Positions 36,106-44,019 of a DNA stretch of 64,000 nucleotides are shown in pieces (the first letter of the stretch is position 1; each line of letters begins with the position of its first letter). The position numbers and the translations under genes were made by a program. Origin of the DNA: an uncultured Oscillospiraceae bacterium (GTDB lineage: Bacteria > Bacillota > Clostridia > Oscillospirales > Oscillospiraceae); contig CAKTKC010000005.1 of assembly GCA_934569225.1 (NCBI GenBank), positions 62,001 through 126,000 on the forward strand, given 5' to 3'. The notes below the pieces were generated by a model. The model was not told the origin of the DNA. It worked only from the letters and a program-made list of their open reading frames with translations, and did not search any database.

Positions 36106-36134
36106 TTCAGTTTCCACGCTGGGTCGCCCTTTTT
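36100..36134 (+). terminator. Expression-platform terminator of the ZTP riboswitch
   Basis: GGGCGA (36100-36105) pairs with TCGCCC (36124-36129), followed by five T. The 5' arm is the conserved GGGC of the aptamer, so aptamer and terminator exclude each other. Confidence 0.8.
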
Positions 36135-36177
36135 GTCTATGGACATTCAAATTCAATATTGAGAGCAAGGTGCTTTT

Positions 36178-37515
36178 ATGAAAAAATTAAAAAATCTTGA
36201 GGAAGGTTCGTTCCTGAAGCTGTTTTTCGCCTTCTTTTCCGTGGCGTTTCTCATTGCGGCGGTGTGTATGCCGGACAGGAATACCATGTTTTCCGGCCTG
36301 TGGCAGATCATAAGCCAGCCGGGAAAGATTTCCACCAACTATTTTGCCGTGGGCGGCTATGCCGCGACGTTCCTGAACATGGGACTGGTGGGGCTGTGCT
36401 GCCTGGGACTGTATGTCCTGTGCGGCGCGATGCCCAATAACGTCTCCACCCTGGCCTTTGTGCTGACCCTGGGCTTCTGCTCCTGGGGCATCAACGTCCT
36501 GAACATCTGGCCGACGGTGCTGGGCGTCGTCCTTTACTGCCTGGTGAAGAAGGAAAAATTTGGAGCGAACGTCAACGCCATGCTGTTTTCCACCGGCATC
36601 GCGCCGCTGATCAGCGACCTGCTGGTGCGCCATCCCTACCCCGATGTGGTGGGCTTCAACCTGTACGGGTTTGTGGTGGCGATGATCGTGGGCATTGCCA
36701 TCGGCTTCTTCCTCCCGGCGGGGCTGACCCATTCCCCGAAGGTACATAAGGGCTTCGATCTGTATTCTGCCGCCGTGCCGGTGTGCCTGTTTGCGTTTTT
36801 CCTCAATGCCACGCTGTTCAAGACCATGGGCATTGAGCTGCCCGCCGCGCCCGGCGCGGAGACCTTGCTGGTAGCGTCCCGACTGACGGTGAATCTGTTC
36901 TGCTGCATCCTGTTCGGGCTGTGCATTGTGTTCGCCCTGGCCATGGGCTGCAAGCCGAAGCAGTATTGGGCGCTGCTGACCGCCCCGGAGCATGTGGGTT
37001 CCGTTTCCTCTCAGATGGGTACGGAGGTATTCCTGATGAACGTGGGCGTATTCGGCCTGTTCATTCTGGCTTACTACAACATTATCGGCGCTTCCTTCAA
37101 CGGCGTGACTCTGGGCATTATTTTCTGTATGCTGTGTACCTGCAATTCCGGCTCCCATCCCGGCAACGTCTGGCCGATCATGCTGGGGTATGTGCTGGCG
37201 TCCTTCCTGGCGGGGGGGCTGTCCAGAGTGGCGGGGGGCAATTTCACCTTTGTGATCAATGCTCAGGCCATCGCTGTGGGTCTATGCTTCGCCAACGGCT
37301 TGAGTCCTATTACCAGCAAGTATGGCTGGTTCTGGGGCATGGTTGCGGCCGTGATGCACTATTTCCTGGTTACCTCCGTTCCCAATCTCCACGGCGGATT
37401 CTGCCTGTATAACGGCGGTTTTACGGCGGCGGTGATCTGCATCCTTCTGGTGCCGGAGCTGGAGTGCTTCTGCAAAACCAAGGCCGAGCGCAAGGCGCTG
37501 AAGGCCGCGAAATAA
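36178..37515 (+). CDS. DUF1576 family multi-pass membrane protein
   Basis: 445 residues with about ten to twelve membrane segments (LFFAFFSVAFLIAAVCM at the start, later VVAMIVGIAIGFFLPAG, LFCCILFGLCIVFALAMG and others). Conserved-looking loops include CTCNSGSHPGNVWP and the C-terminal LHGGFCLYNGGFTAA. I recognise the DUF1576 family, which has no established function. The gene is placed under a ZTP riboswitch right after folD, so a role in folate, purine-precursor or one-carbon supply, for example as a transporter, is a reasonable inference. AGAGCAAGGTG precedes the ATG. Confidence 0.85.
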   Translation: MKKLKNLEEGSFLKLFFAFFSVAFLIAAVCMPDRNTMFSGLWQIISQPGKISTNYFAVGGYAATFLNMGLVGLCCLGLYVLCGAMPNNVSTLAFVLTLGFCSWGINVLNIWPTVLGVVLYCLVKKEKFGANVNAMLFSTGIAPLISDLLVRHPYPDVVGFNLYGFVVAMIVGIAIGFFLPAGLTHSPKVHKGFDLYSAAVPVCLFAFFLNATLFKTMGIELPAAPGAETLLVASRLTVNLFCCILFGLCIVFALAMGCKPKQYWALLTAPEHVGSVSSQMGTEVFLMNVGVFGLFILAYYNIIGASFNGVTLGIIFCMLCTCNSGSHPGNVWPIMLGYVLASFLAGGLSRVAGGNFTFVINAQAIAVGLCFANGLSPITSKYGWFWGMVAAVMHYFLVTSVPNLHGGFCLYNGGFTAAVICILLVPELECFCKTKAERKALKAAK

Positions 37516-37522
37516 AGAATCA

Positions 37523-37592
37523 CCGGGCAGGAAGTAATTCCTGCCCGGAAACGAAAAAAGAAGAATAACGATTAAAAACGCTTCTTTTTTCG
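37523..37592 (+). terminator. Two hairpins after the DUF1576 gene
   Basis: CCGGGCAGGAA/TTCCTGCCCGG with loop GTAA (37523-37548), then CGAAAAAAGAAG/CTTCTTTTTTCG (37552-37592), whose 3' arm gives a T-rich end. They close the folate cluster. Confidence 0.7.
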
Positions 37593-37634
37593 CTTCCGGA
37601 GTGATATGGTACATGTGAAGAGCGGGGGAACGCC

Positions 37635-39311
37635 ATGAAAAGAACGAAAACGTCCCTTAGGACGGGCTTCCTGACGGTCATACTGATCTGCTGGCTGGTG
37701 CCTATCTTTATCATTGTGGCGCTGGCGGGCGTGCTGCTGAATGAAAATTACCGACAGTCCGTGCAGCAGGAGATCGACAGTAGCGCCGCGAATGCCCTGC
37801 GGCTGGTGCAGATGCGCTTTGAGGACGCCATCGACGATTCCAAGGCGGTATCCTATGACGGCACCGTGCGGGACGCTTACCGCACCTGGCTGCAAAACGG
37901 CGACAGCGCCGCGCTGTACGGCACCGTCACCGACTACTTAAGCCAGAGATTTACCAGAGGGGACATTTATCAGGCGGTGTTCATCCACTTCTGGAACGTG
38001 GATGCCAGCGCCTACGTCCTCAGCGACGGCACCACCAGCTTTGGCCTTCTGCTGCAGTGCCGCCAGTGTGCTCCCCAGATCGTGGCGGAAATGGAAGACG
38101 CGGACACGGACATCCGTCTGCTGCTGATCGACGGGCAGATGTACATGGCGCGAAACCTGCTGGACAGCACCTTCACCCCCTATGCCAGTGTGGTCATGCT
38201 GCTGGAGCCTTCCAATCTGTTTCTTCCCCTGGACTCGGTGAACCGGGTAGGGAACCTGCAATACAATCTGGACGGCTGCCGCTTCACCATCGCCGCGGAC
38301 GGCAGGCTGGTGGAAGCGGCGGAGGAGACCGGGAACGTACATTATCAGGCCAAGACCGAGGGACATATCATCGGCTTCTCTGCGGACAGAGAAGAATACG
38401 ACATTTTCGGGGAAAACCCGTGGATGCGCTGGGCAATCGGCAGTGTGGTGCTGCTGATACTGCCCCTGTCGCTGGTGACCATCGCCCTGTTTTACCGCCA
38501 TGTCACCCGCCCCATGGAGGTGCTGGGACAGGCGTATCAGCTGGTGAAAAGCGGCGAGCGGGGCTACGAGATCGGGCAGAAAGCCCCCAACCGGGAATTT
38601 GAAAAACTGTACGACCAGTTCAACGCCATGTCGGCGGAGCTTCGGCGGCAGTTTGAGCGGGCGTATCTGGAGCAGCAGGCCACCCAGCAGGCGAACATCA
38701 AGGCGCTGCAATCCCAGATCAATCCCCATTTTCTGAATAACACCCTGGAAATCATCAACTGGGAAGCCAGAATGGCGGACAATGAGCGGGTCAGCGCTAT
38801 GATTGAGTCCCTGTCCACCATGCTGAAAGCCGCGCTGGATCGGAACGGGCGGACGAAAATCCCGCTTTCCGAGGAGCTGGGGTACGTGGACGCGTACCTG
38901 TACATCATCCGGGAGCGGCTTGGCGAGGGCTTCCGGGTGCATAAGGACATCGATGAATCCATCCTGACGCTGCTGGTGCCCCGTCTGGTTTTGCAGCCGC
39001 TGGTGGAAAACGCAGTGGAGCATGACATCACCGCCAACCGGGGTGGCGACCTGTGGGTCAGAGCCTACCGGCAGGCGGACAGGGTGGTGCTGGAAGTGGA
39101 GCATGACGGCACGCTGACCCAGGAGGACAGGCAGAAAATTCAGTCTCTGCTGGCACAGCCCTCACAGGGGGCGGCCGCGGGCGGTCAGGTGGGACTGCGC
39201 AACGTCAGCCAGCGGCTGAACCTGATTTACGGCGACGAGGGAACGCTGACCCTGGATCAGACCAGAGCCGGAACGGTTCTCGCCCGGGTCTCCATCCCCG
39301 CCGGACAGTGA
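37635..39311 (+). CDS. YesM-type sensor histidine kinase
   Basis: 558 residues. Membrane segments at about 12-34 and 264-288 with an extracellular sensing domain between; HAMP (RHVTRPMEVLGQAYQLV), then His_kinase with the phospho-acceptor in QSQINPHFLNNTLEIIN (about 362) and HATPase_c (LQPLVENAVEHDI, GGQVGLRNVSQRL). The ATPase N-box lacks the usual acidic DNGxG stretch in clear form (VEHDGTL). GGGGGAAC precedes the ATG. It is followed by a binding protein and a YesN regulator, so the binding protein may be its sensing partner. Confidence 0.92.
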   Translation: MKRTKTSLRTGFLTVILICWLVPIFIIVALAGVLLNENYRQSVQQEIDSSAANALRLVQMRFEDAIDDSKAVSYDGTVRDAYRTWLQNGDSAALYGTVTDYLSQRFTRGDIYQAVFIHFWNVDASAYVLSDGTTSFGLLLQCRQCAPQIVAEMEDADTDIRLLLIDGQMYMARNLLDSTFTPYASVVMLLEPSNLFLPLDSVNRVGNLQYNLDGCRFTIAADGRLVEAAEETGNVHYQAKTEGHIIGFSADREEYDIFGENPWMRWAIGSVVLLILPLSLVTIALFYRHVTRPMEVLGQAYQLVKSGERGYEIGQKAPNREFEKLYDQFNAMSAELRRQFERAYLEQQATQQANIKALQSQINPHFLNNTLEIINWEARMADNERVSAMIESLSTMLKAALDRNGRTKIPLSEELGYVDAYLYIIRERLGEGFRVHKDIDESILTLLVPRLVLQPLVENAVEHDITANRGGDLWVRAYRQADRVVLEVEHDGTLTQEDRQKIQSLLAQPSQGAAAGGQVGLRNVSQRLNLIYGDEGTLTLDQTRAGTVLARVSIPAGQ

Positions 39312-39378
39312 AAAGCGCAAGCAAAGGCAAAAATGACAACTGCAGTCAAAAAAAGCCAAGAGGAAACAAACGAGGGGC

Positions 39379-39408
39379 TTGTACAAAATCACCTGAAAGC
39401 GGTATAAT
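39379..39408 (+). promoter_or_regulatory. Promoter with overlapping cre-like site
   Basis: TTGTAC (39379-39384), 18 bp, TATAAT (39403-39408). TGAAAGCGGTATAA (39394-39407) matches the catabolite-responsive element consensus except for one position and covers the -10, where CcpA would repress. Confidence 0.6.
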
Positions 39409-39462
39409 TTAGGAAAGATATATGGGCAGGTTGCAAAAAGAGAAAAAGGAGGATGCCGATCT

Positions 39463-40776
39463 ATGAAAAGAAGACTGGCCATTTTTCTGGCGTTGGCCCT
39501 GGGATTGAGCGGCTGCGCATTTTCATCCGCATCTGCGTCTCCGGAGCAGACGGCAGCTGCCCAGGAAAAGCCGCCGGTCGTGCTGGAGGTCGTCACCTCC
39601 TACGGCGGCGACGACGGCAGCCGCAGCACCTTTGAAGCGGCAGTAGCCGCCTATGAGGCAGCCACCGGGAACAGGGTAAAAGACGGTTCGGCCATCTCCA
39701 ACGAGGGCTGGAAGGCCAAGGTTCTGGCGGATTTCGAGACCGGCTCCGAGCCGGATGTGCTGTTCTTCTTCACCAACGCCGACGCAGATCCCATCATCAA
39801 CGCCAAACGTGTGGTTTCCATTGAGGACATCCGGGAGGTTTACCCCGACTACGCTTCCAATATGAAGCAGTCCATGCTGGCTCAGGCTGCGGACGGAAAG
39901 CATTACGCCGTTCCCGCCGCAGGGTATTGGGAAAATCTCTTTGTCAATAAAGGGGTTCTGGAAGCCTGCGGCGTTCCGGTGCCGGGGGCGGATTACACCT
40001 GGGAGCGGTTTCTTTCCGACTGCGAGAACATCAAAGGCAGCGGCTATATCCCCATTGCCTGTTCCTTGGTGGAGGTGCCGCACTATCTGTTTGAGTTCGC
40101 CGTCATGAACAACGGGACGGTGGAAAACCATCTGGAAGTTCCCACCCTGGACGAAAACGGCAACCTGCGGGACGACGAGGTGTCCCGGAAGTGGGTCGCG
40201 GCGCTGAACGACATCAAGCAGCTGTACGATCTGGGCTATTTCCCGCCCAACACCCTGACGGCCACCGACGAGGAGACCGTCTCCCTGTTCGGCAACGGAA
40301 AGGCGGCGTTTCTGGTGGACGGCTCCTGGCAGGTGGGACACCTGGGGGAGCTGTACGGCGATAAGATCGAGAACATGGCAGTGCGATTTGTACCTGCAAA
40401 GGGCGAGCGGAAGGCCACCGAGGGCATCGGCGGCATCTCCATGGGCTATTTCATCACCCGCAAAGCCTGGAAGGATCCGGAAAAGCGGGACGCGGCGGTG
40501 CAGTTTGTAGAAATGCTGACGTCCGATGAAATCTTGAGCACCTTCATCAAGACCGAGGTCACGGCGCTGATCGACGGCGCAAGCCCTGCCGGGCTGAACA
40601 GTCTGGAACAGTCTGCGGCGGAGACAAACGCCAGGCTGACCAAGGTCAGTCCCGCAGTGCAGGACGCCATCAGCGCGGAGGCCAAGAGCACCCTTTTTAC
40701 CAACATCCAGAAGGTGGTCACCGGGCAGATGACTGCCGAAAAGGCAGTGACCCTGGCTATCCAGAGAAACGAATAG
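39463..40776 (+). CDS. Sugar-binding lipoprotein between kinase and regulator genes
   Basis: 437 residues. Lipobox ALGLSGCAF (Cys at about 18), Ser/Ala-rich linker, then a family 1 solute-binding fold (YGGDDGSRSTFEAAVAAYEAATG, DFETGSEPDVLFFFTNAD, GYWENLFVNKGVLEACGVPVP, GKAAFLVDGSWQVGHL). GGAGG lies before the ATG. Its place between a YesM kinase and a YesN regulator, plus a second binding-protein gene beside the permeases at 44020, suggests that this one serves as ligand receptor for the kinase rather than as the main transport protein. Confidence 0.9.
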   Translation: MKRRLAIFLALALGLSGCAFSSASASPEQTAAAQEKPPVVLEVVTSYGGDDGSRSTFEAAVAAYEAATGNRVKDGSAISNEGWKAKVLADFETGSEPDVLFFFTNADADPIINAKRVVSIEDIREVYPDYASNMKQSMLAQAADGKHYAVPAAGYWENLFVNKGVLEACGVPVPGADYTWERFLSDCENIKGSGYIPIACSLVEVPHYLFEFAVMNNGTVENHLEVPTLDENGNLRDDEVSRKWVAALNDIKQLYDLGYFPPNTLTATDEETVSLFGNGKAAFLVDGSWQVGHLGELYGDKIENMAVRFVPAKGERKATEGIGGISMGYFITRKAWKDPEKRDAAVQFVEMLTSDEILSTFIKTEVTALIDGASPAGLNSLEQSAAETNARLTKVSPAVQDAISAEAKSTLFTNIQKVVTGQMTAEKAVTLAIQRNE

Positions 40777-40794
40777 GTTTTTTACGTGTAAAAA

Positions 40795-40824
40795 ATCCCG
40801 TAACTGTTGACACAGTTACGGGAT
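40795..40824. terminator. Perfect hairpin after the binding-protein gene
   Basis: ATCCCGTAACTGT and its complement (13 bp) around TGAC. There is no T-run on the plus side, while the minus side ends in six T, so it may act mainly as a 3' stabiliser for the plus-strand message. Confidence 0.5.
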
Positions 40825-40891
40825 GATGGGCTTCTAACCGGACTCAGGCGGGCGCAGCGTGCCCCGGAAGAAAGAAAAAGGAGCGGATACG

Positions 40892-41641
40892 ATGTATCGG
40901 GTGGTTCTCATTGACGATGAAAACATCATTGTGGAAGGTCTGCGACGGGTCATCAAATGGGTGGACTACGGCTGCGAGGTCGTGGGAACGGCCAGCGGCG
41001 CCGAGGAAGGCGCGGCGCTGATCCGGAAATGGCAGCCCCACATTCTGTTCACCGATATCCGGATGCCCGGCGCCGACGGCCTGATCATGCTGGCGGGACT
41101 GCGCAGTGAGTTCCCGGACATGCAGGTGACGGTGCTGACCGGCTACCAGGATTTTTCCTATGCCCAGGAGGCCATCCGTCTGGGCGTTACCCGTTTTTTG
41201 CTGAAGCCCTCCAAAATGGACGAGATCAAGGAAGCCTTGGAAACCATGACCGCCCGCTTAAACGCCCAGTCCCGGCTGCGGCATCCGGGGGACGAGCCGG
41301 AAGAGGAGCAGCACGGCGCGGGAAGCTTCATCGTCAACCAGGCGATGGCCTACATCGAGGGGCATTACGCGGAAAAGCTGACCCTCCAGGGGGTGGCGGA
41401 CTGTTGCTATGTTTCCCAGTGGCACCTGTCGAAGCTGCTGAACCGGCACATGGGCAAGAGCTTTTACGACATTCTCAACACCGTGCGCATCCGGAAGGCC
41501 AAGGAGCTGCTGCTTGACCCCGGGCTGAAAATCGGCGAGATCGGGGAACAGGTGGGCTACGCGGACACGGCGCATTTTGCCAGAACCTTCAAAAAGCAGG
41601 AGGGCATGAGCGCCAACGAATACCGCAACACATTAAAGTAA
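40892..41641 (+). CDS. YesN-type response regulator with AraC DNA-binding domain
   Basis: 249 residues, shorter than the YesN at 12287 because the linker is brief. Receiver: LIDDENI, phospho-acceptor Asp in LFTDIRMPGADG, LLKPS. AraC domain: LTLQGVADCCYVSQWHLSKLLNRHMGKSF and LKIGEIGEQVGYADTAHFARTFKKQEGMSANEYR. AAGGAG precedes ATG 40892; upstream open frame has no ribosome site. Its likely target is the permease operon starting at 41862. Confidence 0.92.
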   Translation: MYRVVLIDDENIIVEGLRRVIKWVDYGCEVVGTASGAEEGAALIRKWQPHILFTDIRMPGADGLIMLAGLRSEFPDMQVTVLTGYQDFSYAQEAIRLGVTRFLLKPSKMDEIKEALETMTARLNAQSRLRHPGDEPEEEQHGAGSFIVNQAMAYIEGHYAEKLTLQGVADCCYVSQWHLSKLLNRHMGKSFYDILNTVRIRKAKELLLDPGLKIGEIGEQVGYADTAHFARTFKKQEGMSANEYRNTLK

Positions 41642-41673
41642 AGAGAATAGAGATAAGGTTATTGTGACCAATA

Positions 41674-41718
41674 GACGGCGATCGAATTTGTGCAAAATGT
41701 CGAACGCCGTCTTTCTTG
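41674..41718 (+). terminator. Terminator after the YesN-type regulator
   Basis: AGACGGCG (41674-41681) pairs with CGCCGTCT (41706-41713), then TTCTTG. The loop has a second TCGA pairing. The rest of the 220-bp gap up to 41862 shows a small CAGGC/GCCTG hairpin and a possible TATAGA -10, nothing firmer. Confidence 0.65.
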
Positions 41719-41861
41719 TTTGTACCGATTTGTGGAATCCCACAAGCAAAAACAAAAAACAACAAGGCGGTCTAAGGACAATTTCAGGCAATGCCTGTAA
41801 AATATAGACAGATGAAGCGATTGCCGGAACGGCAAGAATATGAAAGACGGGTGAAACGTGA

Positions 41862-42839
41862 ATGGCGACAAAAACCACCGAACGGCTGGAGCCAAGAGTC
41901 AAGTCACCGAGCTGGTTTGAGAGAAACAAGAAGACTTTGGTGCTTCTGACCATGGTTGCCCCTGTGGCGATCTGGCTGCTGCTGCTGCGCTACCTGCCTA
42001 TGGGCGGCATCGTGCTGGCGTTCAAGAATTACAAGGTCAATCCCCGCAACCCCTCCTTTATCAGCAACCTGCTGAGCAGCAAGTGGGTGGGATTCAAGAA
42101 CTTCGAGTTCCTGTTCAAGACCGACTCTGCGTGGGTCATGATCCGCAATACGCTGGCCTACAACATTGTGTTCATCATTCTGGGCGTCATCATTCCCGTG
42201 GCCTTCGCCATCATGATGAACGAGATCACCAGAAAGTTCTTCAAGAAGGCTTATCAGACCATGATGTTCTTCCCCTACTTTTTGAGCTGGGTCGTGGTCA
42301 GCTACTTCCTCAACGCCTTCCTGGATGCCCAGTACGGCATGATCCCCGCCATGCAGGAAGCCGCGGGACACGCCCGCACCTCCTGGTACACGACCCCCGG
42401 CCCCTGGCCGTTCATCCTGACGTTCGCGAATCTCTGGAAGAATGTGGGCTACTCCACAGTCCTGTACCTGGCGGCCATCACCGGCATTGACACCAACCAG
42501 TATGAAGCTGCCGCCATCGACGGCGCCACCAAATGGCAGCAGGTGCTGCATGTAACGATTCCCCATCTGCGCACGATGATCGCCATTCTGTTCATCATGA
42601 ACGTGGGCAAGATCTTCGCTTCTGACTTTGGCCTCTTTTACAATGTTCCCATGCAGAACGGCGCGCTGTTCTCCGTGACCCAGACCATTGATACCTACGT
42701 CTACCGTGCCTACATGGCCACCGGCGACCCGGGACAGTCCTCCGCGGCCGGATTGCTGCAGAATGTGCTTGGCTTCGTCTGCATCCTGACAGCCAACGGA
42801 ATTGTCAAGAAGATCGATTCCGAAAGCAGCCTGTTCTAA
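41862..42839 (+). CDS. Sugar ABC transporter permease (LplB type)
   Basis: 325 residues, six membrane segments from about residue 27. Family marks: LRYLPMGGIVLAFKNYK, a long first loop, and the EAA-type motif YEAAAIDGATKWQQVLHVTIPHL; it ends ANGIVKKIDSESSLF as LplB proteins do. It pairs with the next gene, 13 bp away. LplB/YtcP importers carry complex oligosaccharides such as rhamnogalacturonan fragments in Bacillus. No ATPase gene is nearby. Confidence 0.92.
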   Translation: MATKTTERLEPRVKSPSWFERNKKTLVLLTMVAPVAIWLLLLRYLPMGGIVLAFKNYKVNPRNPSFISNLLSSKWVGFKNFEFLFKTDSAWVMIRNTLAYNIVFIILGVIIPVAFAIMMNEITRKFFKKAYQTMMFFPYFLSWVVVSYFLNAFLDAQYGMIPAMQEAAGHARTSWYTTPGPWPFILTFANLWKNVGYSTVLYLAAITGIDTNQYEAAAIDGATKWQQVLHVTIPHLRTMIAILFIMNVGKIFASDFGLFYNVPMQNGALFSVTQTIDTYVYRAYMATGDPGQSSAAGLLQNVLGFVCILTANGIVKKIDSESSLF

Positions 42840-42852
42840 GGGGGTATTCCAA

Positions 42853-43773
42853 ATGGCTGAAAAGAAGAAAGACCTCCGTCTGAATTCCGTCAGCGTGGGA
42901 GCCGAAGCGATTTTCCATGTGATCATCGGTCTGTTCTCCATCTGCTGCATCATTCCCTTTCTCTTCGTTATCATCATCTCCTTCTCGTCCAAGGAATCCA
43001 TCACCACCATCGGCTACTCCTTCATCCCCACCAGCTGGAGTGTGGACGCCTATCAGTATGCGTTCAATAAGCTGCCCCAGATCTGGCGCTCCTACTTTAA
43101 CTCCATCTACATCACGGTCATCGGCACGGTGCTGAGTACCACGATGTGCGCCATGTACGCCTACGTTCTGTACCGTCCTGACTTCAGGTTCCGCGGCTTC
43201 TTCAATTTCCTCAGCTTCTTCACCATGATCTTTGGCGGCGGTCTGGTGCCGACCTACATCGTCAGCAAGCAGCTGCTGGGACTGAGCGAAAACTATGCGG
43301 CTCTGATCGTCCCCCTGCTGGTCAGCCCCTTCAACATCATCGTGATGCGCTCCTTCTTCAAAAGCTCCGTTCCTCTGGAGCTGATCGAAGCGGCCACCAT
43401 TGACGGAAGCGGCGAATATTCTACCCTCTTCCGGGTGGTCGTGCCCATCGCCAAGCCCGGCATCGCCACCATCGCCCTGCTGAATGCCCTGGCCTACTGG
43501 AACGACTGGTTCAACTCCCTGCTGTACATTCAGCAGAAGAAGGTTTTGCAGCCCCTGCAGGCGTTGCTGATGGAGCTGCAGAACAACACGGAATACTTAA
43601 ACCGTATGGCCGGTATGCTCGGCCCGGACGCCATCGCCGAAGCGGCAAAAATGCCGTCGCAGGCGCTGCGGATGGTTCTGGTGGTGTTCATCGTCGTTCC
43701 CATCGCCTGCGCCTACCCCTTCTTCCAGCGCTACATCGTTTCCGGCCTGACGGTCGGCTCCGTGAAGGGCTGA
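42853..43773 (+). CDS. Sugar ABC transporter permease (YtcP/LplC type)
   Basis: 306 residues, six membrane segments, EAA-type motif ELIEAATIDGSGEYSTLFRVVVPIAKP, and family ending RYIVSGLTVGSVKG. Start ATG 42853 has a weak GGGGGTATT ribosome site; the open frame begins 17 codons earlier inside the preceding gene. It completes the permease pair with 41862-42839. A fold-back element lies between it and the binding-protein gene. Confidence 0.92.
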   Translation: MAEKKKDLRLNSVSVGAEAIFHVIIGLFSICCIIPFLFVIIISFSSKESITTIGYSFIPTSWSVDAYQYAFNKLPQIWRSYFNSIYITVIGTVLSTTMCAMYAYVLYRPDFRFRGFFNFLSFFTMIFGGGLVPTYIVSKQLLGLSENYAALIVPLLVSPFNIIVMRSFFKSSVPLELIEAATIDGSGEYSTLFRVVVPIAKPGIATIALLNALAYWNDWFNSLLYIQQKKVLQPLQALLMELQNNTEYLNRMAGMLGPDAIAEAAKMPSQALRMVLVVFIVVPIACAYPFFQRYIVSGLTVGSVKG

Positions 43774-43835
43774 TTCCGCACGCTTACGCAACTCATGGCT
43801 AATGCAGCCACGCCTGGCTGTTTAGTAATAACAAA

Positions 43836-43995
43836 GGAACCTCTGAATAAATCGCCTTCGGCCGTGAGTGGATCTTTTCCGTCCACTCTTCGGTATCGAA
43901 AACGGGAAATACATACAGTATTCCTCCGTTTCCGATACCTCGATTGGACGAAAAATCTCTCACTCACAGCTCTCGTCGATTTAATCAGAGCTTCC
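43836..43995. mobile_element. Fold-back miniature element, copy A (160 bp)
   Basis: Ends GGAACCTCTGAATAAATCG and CGATTTAATCAGAGCTTCC form a 19-bp terminal inverted repeat with two mismatches. CAAA flanks both ends (43832-43835, 43996-43999), a likely 4-bp target duplication. The interior continues the inverted repeat (GGTATCGAAAACGG against CCGTTTCCGATACC), so the whole unit folds into one long hairpin. It lacks the apical 60-bp core seen in copies B and C. No coding capacity. Confidence 0.7.
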
Positions 43996-44019
43996 CAAAT
44001 TTTATTTGGAGGAAGACAC

